Shown here: positions 11,161 through 21,740 of the stretch, piece after piece
How positions within the stretch are numbered: the first letter of the stretch is position 1
How the letters are laid out: each line of letters begins with the position of its first letter
Origin: Ursus arctos
Lineage: Eukaryota; Chordata; Mammalia; Carnivora; Ursidae
Assembly: GCF_023065955.2 (NCBI RefSeq)
Contig: NW_026622919.1
Location: 136,501-200,500, forward strand
DNA length: 64,000 bases
Direction: 5' to 3'
Notes under the pieces: model-generated
Told to the model about the DNA's origin: nothing
Seen by the model: the letters and a program-made list of their open reading frames with translations, nothing else
The model's database searches: none
Made by a program: the position numbers and the translations under genes

Positions 11161-12844
11161 ATCAGTTAAAACCGCACATGTGGTAGTGAGGCGCATCTCC
11201 CTACTGACCCTAGAAAGTGGCACAAGCTGGGGAGGCGGACAATAGGGGCCCAGAGGGAAGACGTCCACACTGCCCACACAGCTGAGATCCAGTGGGTGAA
11301 CTCCCAGGACAGGCAGCACACCGCAGCAATGGCAGACATCCAGAAACACCGTCGGCTAGACGTGGAAGCAGCGAGAGGCAGCACCAGGCCGGGTCGGGAC
11401 AAGCCCATCTGGACAGGAGGAGTAGCTCCCCAGGCAGGGTTGTTCTGGGTGAAGCCTGGGGTCCCTTAGGACCCACCACCGGCCCCAGTTCCCGGAAGGG
11501 CTTGCTCAGCCTCTCTCCCCTCCACCTCTCCCGTTTTCCTTGCTTCCCTCTCACTGTTGCAGCAGGGACCAGGCTGTTTTTCCTTTGCTGGGGTTTATCC
11601 AGTTCCGGGTTCTAGACTTTAAAAGCAGATGCAGGAAATCTGTGGCTTGTGTCACTCAGAAATGTGACTGACACAAATTACTTTTCACTGATGTGGCCTC
11701 TGGTGTTTTCCGCTGGGTTTCTGGACCTTGTAGACAAAGCCAGCCCCTCACCTGACTGACCTCTGATGTGTTTCTGCGGCACACAGACCCAGGGAAGGTG
11801 TTTAAGGTCTGAAGCACGGGCTCACCAATCCCTCAACATCCCTCTGAAACAGTGCAGTGGAGCCTTCAGTCATGGCGGCTGAACTGGCCCTGCCTCCAGG
11901 AGTGAGCTCTGGTTGAGTGAGGTGGATGGAGCTGCCCTGGCCTTGGGTCCTCCACCCCCCTGCTCTGGCCCAGCGCCTCATGGCAAGAGCCTATGGTCTC
12001 GTGGGAGTCACTGTTGAGCGTTGGGGCTTGGGGTGCCCATCGGCCCAGTTCACAAGGGAGACACAGAGACACAGAGTGGTTTCTGCTGCCCCGTGGAGTC
12101 TGAAGTCTGGCCTGGAAAGGAGAACGGAGCAGACCAGAGCGACGGGGAAAGGGGCAAGGTGGGGGTGGGGAGGCAAGGAAGACAGAGAAAAGAGGGAGGG
12201 GCGGCAGACAGAGCCTCTTGAGGTCACTCTCTGTGCCTCAGCTGTGCTCACATGCTGACCCTTCACCCCAGCCACCCCGGCCCCCACAGAGGGTCATCAG
12301 CCACCCACCCCTTCAAGGTCATCCCCATCTTGCGCCTCCTTTCTCCCTTCCATGACTTCACCCTCTGTCCTGCTCCTACTGACCCCCTTCCGCCTACCTT
12401 GCCTCTCCAATCCCACGCCAGCGCTGGCAAAAATAACCTGGAAAAATATTCACACTGGCCCACCTTTTCCCCTTCCCCTCAGTCAGGATGCAGTCTGGTA
12501 GTGGAGCCCCAGACCCCCTCAGTCCACCCTGCACACTCCCCTCGCCTTAGACGCTGGGAAGTCCTCACTAACCCTCCGGCAACAGTATTTGTGAGAGCAA
12601 ACAGCAGGCGTCCCTTGCTTCATGGGTTAGACCCTAGTGAGAGAGACTGGCAGGGGGCAGCCGGGCAGAGGCCGGTCTGTACAGAAAGCACAGTTTGAAG
12701 AGGCTGGGCCCTGCACAAGAGACAGGCTGGGGTCTGCGCCTGAGCAGGGAGGGGAGCTCTCGGAGGAGGGGGAGCCCGACCTTGCAGGTGAGGACTCTCG
12801 TCTAGAGCACCTGGAACGCCACTGGGGGGTTTTAAATAGGGGAA
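11161..12844. other. unassigned GC-rich sequence
   Basis: Frames up to 148 codons (plus, 12252-12698) overlap frames on the other strand. A G-rich patch lies at 12155-12200. No gene, repeat family or splice-bounded coding block was identified. Confidence 0.4.
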
Positions 12845-13880
12845 GCCATTAACTACTGTCTGTATCTCTCAATGATAAGAGAAAAAACCGGACATCAACA
12901 TGCAAAAAATGAACCTTGACTTAAACCTCACACTTTACATGAGAATTGGGGGCAAAATGGATCAGAGATTTAAATGTAAAGTGATAAAACCTTTAGAAGA
13001 AAACAGAAAATCTTCACGAACTCGGGTTAGGCGGAGTTCCTAGCCGTGACATCGAAAGCACAATCCATAAATGAAGTCGCAGACTGATTTCATCAAAATT
13101 ACAAACTTTACAAAAGACAATGTGAAGAGAATGGAAACAGAAGACAAAAACTAGGAGAAAATATTTCCAAATTACATATCTGACCAAGGAATTGTACCCA
13201 GAATACATAAGGAACTCTCAGAAACCAATAGTAAAAAGACAAATCACCCAGTTAGGACCTGGGGCAAGGCCTTGAGCAGGTGGAAGAGGCTTCCAGTCAC
13301 CACCCACCCACGTGGCTGCAGCGACCCGTGGTCGCACTGAGCGCTGGCAGGAGCACGGCACAGGAATTCTCGTTCACAGCTGGGGAGAACGCAGAGTGCC
13401 CGGCCGCCTTCGCAGACAGCTCAGCGCTCGCGCTTCTGCGTGTGGACCCACGTTCACACAGAAATCTGCACACAAACGTCCGTGGATCCGATACACCCAG
13501 AACTGGAGACAACCCAAATACCCTTCAGTCAAGTCAGCACATAAACCAACGGGGGTGCTTGCCTCGAATCACGGGCTGAGCAGTTGGTATGCCCCAGCAC
13601 CCTGAGGGTCTCCGTCCCGACCAGTGGCTGGGGCCCATCGCAAAGGTCCAACGCCGTGTGAGTCCATGTGCAGAAAAAACACCGTGGGGATGTTGCCAAG
13701 GGTTAGGTGGGGGATGGTGTGACTCTACAAATTATTTTTGAGGAGAGGCAGCTGTTTTGTACCCAAAATGTTGTTACATGAATCTATAACTGTGTTGAAT
13801 TCACAGAACTTTACACCAAAGGACTGTGATTTGACTGAATGTTAATTAAACAACTAATTTCTAAAATGACAACAGCAACT
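12845..13880 (+). mobile_element. L1 LINE, 3' part of ORF2 plus 3' UTR, decayed
   Basis: In order: an ORF2-derived segment ('acctttagaagaaaacagaa', 'catcaaaattacaaactt'), then 'actggagacaacccaaata' with 'cccttcag', then 'gttgccaagggttagg', then 'gaactttacaccaaa' and an A/T-rich end. This is the expected collinear order of an L1 3' half. There are many stops, so no product is made. Confidence 0.7.
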
Positions 13881-15409
13881 TTACGGTAAAGCCCAACCTC
13901 GTTCCCCACAGAACACCCTGGTCACGGGCACCGAGGGTGTGTTCACGACAGCCCAGGGCACGCTCCCAGAGGGTTCCACTCAGGCCGCTGTGCCTGGGCT
14001 GGCTGGCAGCGGGGGAGAGCTGGGTGCTCCTGGGGGGCCTGCCCCAGGGCAGCCTCCTCTGACCCCCCCCCAGCGAACGTTTGGGATGCATTTGGAACAC
14101 TTCCTTCCAGGACTCTCTATGGAGAGTAAAAGAACTCAAGGCTTTGGATAGAAAAGTCCTGGGTCAGAGGCTGAGGGCACGTTATGGAGACAGAAAGGCT
14201 CTCCCAGGGCACACAGCCCACTTATGGAAAATCCTGGTCCTGACTCAGTGATTCCCACAAGAGGGGTCAACTGGAGACTTGTTTCCTTGTGCCACGTCAG
14301 GCCGGCAGGACTGAGCCACGCTGCCCAGAGTCAGATTTTCCTGGGCATCAGGGGAGCAGCCTGTGGTTTAGGACTGGCTTCTGGCGGGATCTATCTTTCA
14401 TAAGGCTGTGAAGGGTGATAGGCAGGGTGAGGAGGAGGGATCTGGGTGAATTTGCAGGACAAAGGATTGGAGCCTGGAAGGGACAAAGTCAGTGAGGGCT
14501 GGGAAGTGGGAAATGAGGGTTTCAAAGACCTCACATGCTCACTTGGAAGAAAGAAAGGGAAGTACAAGAGAACACCCGCATCCTTGGAGCCTCCCACCCC
14601 TTGTGAACACAGGGAGAGAATGGGGAGCGGCCCCCTGCGTCTGCTTCAGGCATCAACTGCTCCAGGCTCCCTCGAGGGACGTCCAGCCCCAGGCTCTCCT
14701 GGGAGGAGAAGGCCCTGACAGAAGAGCTCAGGGCAGCCTTGCACCCCCTCAGAGACCATGAAGCCTTGGCAGGGCTGGGGCCCTGGCTGCCTAAGCACTT
14801 CCCGCCCCGTGCCAGATCCCCCGGGAAAGCCTCCTGTTGGGGGCTGCATACCAGGCAGGTGACCCAAACCAGAGATAGCATCTCTCGAAAATCCTGCTAC
14901 AATCCAGTACTCAATACCAGAGACACCCAGCTCGTCAAGAGTTCCTTGTAGCACGTGGTGTCAGTACTGGTGTACGACATTTACTTTACTGTGTTCTTTA
15001 TCTTATCTCTCTTGCAGATTGAGAAAGGTTGGGGAAGAGTTCGGGAAGGAGAGTGAAGCAGGCAGATGCTGACAAAAGGGAGTTAATTCTGAAAGAGGAG
15101 GAGAGGGAGGGGTGGAGGGGGAAGGAGGAGACACTCTTCCTTGCAGGTGGGTGTGTGGGGGCCACATGGGGCGTCCACAGAACCATCAGAATAACGTTTG
15201 TTTTGTTCAGGCCCCAGCAGCTGTCAGCCACAAAAGAGGCACCAAAGTGCCTCCTCTTTCTCCTCCTGGGCCCTCATCTCAGGGAAAAGGGCGCTGTCGG
15301 CTCTCAGGCCCAACACCCTGTTTACTGGGGGTGAGTTCAAGGACTTGTGGGGCCCTCACATCTGTCCCCATTCCCACACTACAGGTTCAGGCCTGGCTCA
15401 GCGGCCAAT
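13881..15409. other. unassigned sequence with one splice-bounded segment
   Basis: Mostly GC-rich with no recognised repeat. At 15018-15145 a strong pyrimidine tract ending ctcttgcag is followed, 128 bases later, by ttgcag|GTGGGTG. All three frames of that segment contain stops, so it could only be a non-coding or UTR exon. A purine-rich patch lies at 15090-15135. Confidence 0.35.
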
Positions 15410-15545
15410 GATCTCTATCCTCCCGTCTATCTGTCATCTATCTGTCCTCTATCCATCCATCTATTATCTATCCATCTGTCTGTCCTCTATCCATCCATCC
15501 ATCCATCCATCCATCCATCCATCTATCTCTGTATCAATCGGGTAT
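15410..15545. repeat. (ATCC)n/(ATCT)n tetranucleotide microsatellite
   Basis: Repeats of ATCC and ATCT, with an uninterrupted (ATCC) block of about eight units at 15490-15522. Frames through it encode serine/isoleucine/histidine repeats only. Confidence 0.9.
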
Positions 15546-18011
15546 CTATCACGTGTCTGTGAGCATGGCTAAGCCAACAGGCTTTAAAGTCACATCGTCA
15601 CATGGCATGTTTTGTAGTCGTGGGCGTGTGAGTGAGTGAGAGAGAGGAGGGGAGCTGGAAGAGAAAAGACAAAGGAACTGTGTTAGATGGGGCTTTGTCT
15701 TGCCCGCTCCAAGGGCTTCTGTTCCCTCTGCTCTACAACAGAGTGCTTCCAGGAGTAGGAGGCACCTCCTGGCCTTCCGGGGGTGGGTGAGGGGGCTCTC
15801 TCTGGGAGACCAGCTGGCAAGAGAGGCTTATACACCAACCACTGACCTGAGTAACCAGCAAGTGTCAGAGCAAAGAAGCCAGTCTGCAGCAGAGAGTGAA
15901 ATTTGGGATTTTTTTACCTCCAAGAGGAATTCCAGGTAAGGGGGAAACGCTCTCGCTGGGGCTGGGTTGAGGAAGTAAGTGGCTAAAGTAAGGGGTAGAA
16001 ACCGACTCTGCAGACTGTCCACTTGTGGCAGAGACCTGGAGGTCGGAGATCAGGCTCAAATGTCTATATTTTTTTAGGTGAAGTGTTACTTTCACACTGT
16101 TGGTTTCAGTTAGAGTTAGCTTTTCTAGACAACTACACCAAGCTCCTGAAGAACAGGATGAAGGAGCAAGACCCAGGAAGGCCCCCAGTGCAGGGGTGGC
16201 CACTGTCACCCGGGTCTGAGGGGGCTTGTGGAGCAGGCGGGGATGCAGGGAGTGACAGGGGTCCAGGCAGAAGGGCCAGAAAAGATCAGAGGCAGAGACA
16301 TTGAGCAGCTCGGTGAAAAAGAAATGCACCGACTTGAGTGGTCGTCAAAGCCTACACTTAGAAGCCACACAAATTTGTAACAGTTTCCTCAAAGTATTTA
16401 TTTTCCATGCTCTGCAGCCTGGTCACTGAAGGTCCTACTGAGGGTCACTCCATGAGACTGGAGCTCAGGCCACTCACCCCTTCCTCTGAGCTCCTGGAGT
16501 GTCTGTAGCATTGACTGGACCACCCGGTGGGAACCTATGTGTCATGGCTCACAAAACCCATGGGAGGATGCTTCCTGCAAAGGGAAGGGGCTAGGGGAGG
16601 GCAGATGGAGAGCTGGACAGGTCACCAGGGCTCAGCATCCAGCTCTCCAGCACCTGTCCACTTGCAAAAGTAGGTTTGGGATGGAGCCCAGCACCTGGCA
16701 CCAAACCTTTGCTTCTGTCTTTCCTGACTCTCTAGAAATTGGTGGCCAGATTCCTGGCCTTGGCAGCCTACACCCGACCTGTCGTCTGAACCCATCCTGG
16801 GGATTTGCAAGCCCTGGGTCTGGGGAGCCACCCAGGGCTGGTGCCTGGCCACACCGAGGCTCCCCGCAGCCAGCAGGCGGCACTGCAGTAGTGATCGAGA
16901 GGCAGCAGCCTGGGCGTTCAACCAGTGGGACCCCCACCCACACAGCCCTGGCTGGAGCCCCTTGCAAGCGAAATTCCTCCCCTCCCCTCTGCTTTCAGAA
17001 GCAGCAGTAACTTTGCTCACATTCAGCAGAAAGCCAAGCTGCCTCAGTTTGGAGGTCATGTGGCCAGGCTTCCTGGAGCCAGAGCGTGACTCAGCTCCAG
17101 AAAGCTCTGAGTTGTACCCCACCCACCCACAGCCCCTGGAGGCCAGACATGCTGCGGGTGTGCCTGGCCCAGCACGCACATTCTGTTCCTTAGCTGCCTC
17201 GCCTGACCTCCCCAGGACACGTTGCCACCAGCTGCCCTTACCAGGGTGCTCCCAGCACCTCGCAGCCTTTGAGAAACACAGGGAATGGAGGATGGAGCCT
17301 GCAGAGCACCCCCACAGGTGATTAGGACAGGATGGGCACTAGCAGCAGCTGACTCAGCCTCCCTCCCTAAGGAGCCAGACAGACAATACCATATTCTGAC
17401 ACACCAAACCCTCCGGGCGTCTCTTGGTAAAGCACAGGAGCGGTGGGCACTTGCCTCTCAAGGGATGAGAGAGAAGGAGCTGGAGGCCACAGACACAAGA
17501 TCAAGGGGCCATGGAGCCCAACAAGGCGGCTGGCCCCTCCTGGGATTCCTGATACCCTAACACACAGATGGTGTCCCTGCAAACTGTGTAGGACAGCAGA
17601 TCAGAGCTGCAGGCACTGGTCAGCCTGTAATGAGAGATGTTTGAAAATATAGAACGGAAGAAAGGTGAGGGAAAGAAGTTCCAGGTAGACCCTGCTATGA
17701 GAGAGGACCCTGGATGTGTGTTCACAGAACCAGGCTTGATGAGGATAGGAGGCCAAGAGCAGAAACCTGAGCAAGACCGAGTCCCGCCGGCACGCCCAGA
17801 AAGTGAAACTTGAGGGTGCCCCAGGCCGCCCCCAAATGTGCCTGGTGGGTAGCAAGGAGGCCGTGGGCACCCCGTATGCCCACAATGGGACTGCCTCCTC
17901 AGATCTCAGACTTCATCTGCTCTCAGGACAGTGCTGAGCCCAAACTTGCCTGTCTGGTCATTCCAGGAGAGGGTCCAGAGCTCTGCGCAGAACGTGAGTG
18001 GGAGAACAGCA
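15546..18011. other. unassigned GC-rich sequence
   Basis: Frames of 111-185 codons on both strands between 16537 and 17321 overlap one another and have no recognisable domain. The only distinct signal is the CTCF-like motif at 16870. No repeat family could be named. Confidence 0.4.
16870..16885 (+). promoter_or_regulatory. CTCF-like motif
   Basis: CCAGCAGGCGGCACTG matches the CTCF core closely and is among the best matches in the window. It contains a CpG, so binding would be methylation-sensitive if real. Confidence 0.4.
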
Positions 18012-18120
18012 CCCCCCCCCCCAGACCTCCACCCAACCCAGATCCCCTCACTCACACCTCTCCCTGCCCAGACCCTTGCCCTGCCCAGACCATCACCTAT
18101 ACCCTCTTGGGGGGGGGGGG
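18012..18120. repeat. C11 and G12 homopolymer pair in inverted arrangement
   Basis: A run of 11 C (18012-18022) and a run of 12 G (18109-18120) lie 86 bases apart and are mutually complementary. They could pair as a hairpin, or form i-motif and G-quadruplex structures. Run lengths may be affected by sequencing error. Frames of 200 and 234 codons across this region depend on these runs. Confidence 0.8.
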
Positions 18121-19164
18121 TTCTCTCCAGTGGCTCCGGCTACACATCCTGCCTGCCGGCCCAGCTCGAGGTACCTCACCTCAACCAGGTGGCATTGGGG
18201 AAGCTGCTCTCTGGGGAATGCAGGAAGGAGTGTTTGAGCCCACAGTGCACCCCCTCCTCTGTACTGATGAGAAAACTGCTGCCCCATTGGAACAGGGCTC
18301 TGTGTTCCCAGGACCTAGGAAGCCACCCCTGGCCTATGGGAAGATCTACCTTCCCCTCCCCCTCACACCGCCCCCGCCCCCAGCCAGTGTCTGCTCAGGG
18401 AGCCCAAAATGACGCTCAGCACGGACACCATCTCCATCAGGCCAACAGAAGTCAGTGCTGCGGGCCTACCCCTTCTTACAGGAGCACGGGTGGGGATATT
18501 GGTGAGAAATGCACCCTCTGCTTTCTAGTCAATGCCATGGCTCCACGAGAACTCAGCAGGAACAAGCTGCACCCTGTTGAAGACAGAATGAGATGTCCAG
18601 GTGTACCCTGCAGACCCTACACCAAGAGCTTCTAGCCCCCTGTGCTGAAAGCAGGATACCACCCCCACGCCCAGGCTGCTCTGGCTTTGGGGGTCCCTGG
18701 CTACCCTCCAGGCGTCTAGGGCCCTGCAGAGGAGGCTGGGGTCAGCACAGTGAGCCCTGCTCCTTCTGGGCTGTGAAGTTCCCGAGAGCTCTGCGATAGC
18801 AGGGGAGGGGCCGGCCACCCCCCCTGCAGCCTCCCTACCAGCACTGCCTTGACCTGCCACTGCCCTGAGTCCAAGCCCTCTTTGCTGACAAATAGCCATT
18901 CCCATGCCCAGCCCTAATCTAGCTCCAGCTAAAGAGACTAGAGGAAGAACGTGTGCTTTGACTGAATGGCCCTGTTGGTGGCAGGGCCCAAAGTCATGCT
19001 CACTTGTGGGCCACCCAGGGGCCCTTCCTCAATTTGCAAAAGGTGCCTCTGAGAGTTGCAGCCACTCCATACAGAAACAGAACACCTACAGGTCACCTCT
19101 GCAGGCTCCAGTCACTGCCCTCCTGCACAGCCAGAGAGAAGATGCTGGAAGCAGCAAGTACTGC
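18121..19164. other. unassigned GC-rich sequence
   Basis: Overlapping frames on both strands. No repeat family or gene recognised. Confidence 0.4.
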
Positions 19165-19720
19165 CAGAGGGATGGAGGAGGGGCAAGGGGAGGGATGGGG
19201 AGGGATGGAGGGGGCAGCGGGGGAGATGGAGGAAGGGCAGGAGGAGGGATAGGGGAGGGATGGAGGGGGCAGCGGGGGAGATGGAGGAAGGGCAGGAGGA
19301 GGGATAGGGGAGGGATGGAGGGGGCAGCGGGGGAGATGGAGGAAGGGCAGGAGGAGGGATAGGGGAGGGATGGAGGGGGCAGCGGGGGAGATGGAGGAAG
19401 GGCAGGAGGAGGGATAGGGGAGGGATGGAGGGGACAGCGGGGGAGATGGAGGAAGGGCAGGAGGAGGGATAGGGGAGGGATGGAGGGGGCAGCGGGGGAG
19501 ATGGAGGAAGGGCAGGAGGAGGGATGGGGAGGGATGGAGGGGACAGCGGGGGAGATGGAGGAAGGGCAGGAGGAGGGATAGGGGAGGGATGGAGGGGGCA
19601 GCAGGGGAGATGGAGGAAGGGCAGGAGGAGGGATGGGGAGGGATGGAGGGGGCAGCGGGGGAGATGGAGGAAGGGCAGGAGGAGGGATAGGGGAGAGGTG
19701 GAGGAGGGGCAGCATTCTCC
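19165..19720. repeat. 55-bp purine-rich minisatellite, about 10 copies
   Basis: The landmark gcagcgggggagatgg recurs with a spacing of 55, 55, 55, 55, 55, 54, 55 and 54 bases, then a decayed last copy. Units vary at three sites: gggatagggg or gggatgggg, ggggg or gggga before cagc, and cagcg or cagca. The plus strand is almost entirely G and A, and each unit contains four G-runs close enough for a G-quadruplex. As 55 is not a multiple of three, all three frames stay open, which explains the 229-codon minus frame (19086-19775) and the Gly/Arg/Glu-rich plus frames; these are not genes. Confidence 0.95.
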
Positions 19721-20024
19721 TAAGAGGTTGAGGGTTGGGGGTCTGCCCAGGTAGCCTGGAGAGGATCTCTTCCATCAGGAAAACTGTCTCTCGGTGGAGT
19801 TCCAGCTTCTGGAGGCAGCAGTGGGGGAGTTACAGTTGGGGCAAGGGTCATCCCAGCCTTGCCCATCCACTTCACCTACTGTGATGCTCCTGGCCACTCT
19901 GGGTGGGCTGGGGACCGTGATGCTATCTCATAGCCCCTAACCAGGAGCCAGGCGGGTCCTGCCCTTATAGGATGGTCAGGCAGCATGAGCAGTGCCAAGC
20001 TTACTTTGGCTGGGCCTGTCCTGA
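19721..20024. other. unassigned sequence
   Basis: Nothing recognised between the minisatellite and the MIR copy. Confidence 0.4.
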
Positions 20025-20185
20025 CTCTGAAGGCTTCTGTGCCATCGTATTCCCTGCTGTGCGGCCTTAGACGAGTTCCTCCACTTCTATTCCTGTTTCT
20101 TCAGCTGCAGGATGGGTGCCTTCAGAGGATCGGACATGATGCCCCAGGACCTGTCAAATGCGCAGCACAGGGCCTGGTGTGAGCT
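20025..20185 (+). mobile_element. MIR SINE fragment
   Basis: The plus-orientation MIR order is visible: 'ctgtgcggccttagacgag', then 'tgtttcttcagctgcaggatggg', then 'gcgcagcacagggcctgg'. The copy is decayed but collinear. Confidence 0.6.
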
Positions 20186-21609
20186 CGTCCTTCCTGGAGC
20201 CGGGCAGGGTTGTACACCCTAAGAAGTCTCTGCCCTGAACTTTCGTCCTTTTGTGCATCTGCAGATTGGCACAGAAACAGTCAGTGCTGCAAGGATCTAG
20301 GTGATAAAGGTTTGACTTTGGGGCAGCGACCGAGCTGGTCCCTGAGGACACACAGGAAGAGGCCCACCTGGCATGGGCAGGTGTGGGTCTGGCAATCTGG
20401 AAACTATGGAGGAATAGATGCCAAGGAAGAAAGGGCCCCCCTTGCTCTCTCATGACTGTGCAGCCTGCAGTCTCATTTTACCAAGCAAAGTTGGTGCTGC
20501 TTAAAAACCCTCCCCAGGTGGTGGTGCCTGGGACTGGGTTCTGAGCTGCGAGGCCTCTCCGTGAGCTGTCGGCTGGGAGCCAAAAGCCTGGGGAAGCATT
20601 CCATGGTTGATAAGTGTGCTCAGATGCTGTGCTATGCCATTAAGACTTTTTAAAAAGAAAGCCATCCATCCATATACTTACCATATGGTGAAGTCCACGG
20701 CCAGACGGGCATCATGGACAAGCAGGGACAGGAGAGAGCTGTGAAGTATGGGGCAGGAGTGGATGACATTTACATGCTTCATGAAGCTCCGTGCTCATTT
20801 GCAGTTTAGTCAAAGATTTGAAAAGAGCAAGCCACTTTGCCAAGCTCAAACACACATTTCCATTGCCAGGTCAGAAAGGCTCTTTGCTGACACCAGGCCC
20901 AGGAGGGGCCTAACAAGTATGCAATAGGGAGAGCTTGCCAGGAGCAGGTCCCAGCACTTGCCCTGCCCAACACTACACAGCAGGAGGGACTGGAGGAGAT
21001 GTGACCCCCTCGCAATGCTTTTCAACCCATCACAGATGCTGGGGGGACACTGGCACCATCCAAACACCAACTGACCAAGGGATTGTCCCCAGTCAGCCAA
21101 ACTGTGTGTGTACCCCAAAAGCCCTCACTCATCCAGAGTCTCTGGGTAGATGCAGCTACCTGGGCTTGGAATATTTAGAGCAGTAACACCCTATGTCCCT
21201 GAAGATGCCCTCTACATCCAGGGGCCAAGCACAGGTGCCCTTCCCTGAGCTCAGACCATTCAAGATGTTTGCACTCAAAGACCCAGGGAGGAGCGTGAGA
21301 GGAGATCAAGGGTGAGAAACTGGACATCGGCAACCCATCCAATGGATCCAGTTCTGGGTACTGGGGAGGGTGCCTCATGGCACAAGGGGTGAGAGGACAG
21401 AAAGAAGTCTGCACCTGGAGGTGGGGGCAGAGGAGAAGGGTCTGACTGACTCAGGACCAGCTGCCCGCTGACAGGCATACCCTGCCTCGCCCCGGGGGGG
21501 CCACAGCCGGCCTGGACCCCAGGGAGCACTGGGAGCAGGAGCGGTGGGATGGGGTGGGGGACCCCAGGAGCGGGAGCTGGAGGCACAGCCGTCGCTCCTC
21601 CCAGGGAGA
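20186..21609. other. unassigned sequence
   Basis: Mixed composition with short conflicting frames. No repeat or gene recognised. Confidence 0.4.
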
Positions 21610-21740
21610 CCCCGCTGTGTGTGCCCACACACGTGCCCTAGGCAAGGCTGTGTGTGCACGTGTGTGCAGACCCGCAGATGTGCATATGTGCACACAGGCG
21701 GGTGTGCATGTGTACACACGCGTGTGCTCATGTGTAAGAG
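21610..21740. repeat. degenerate (TG/CA)n tract
   Basis: Alternating purine/pyrimidine TG, CA and CG steps over about 130 bases. Cysteine/valine/histidine-rich frames on both strands here are products of this tract. Confidence 0.75.

Noticed and set aside
19086..19775. 229-codon minus frame rich in Pro/Ser/Leu
   Set aside because: It is a product of the 55-bp minisatellite, whose unit stays open in every frame.
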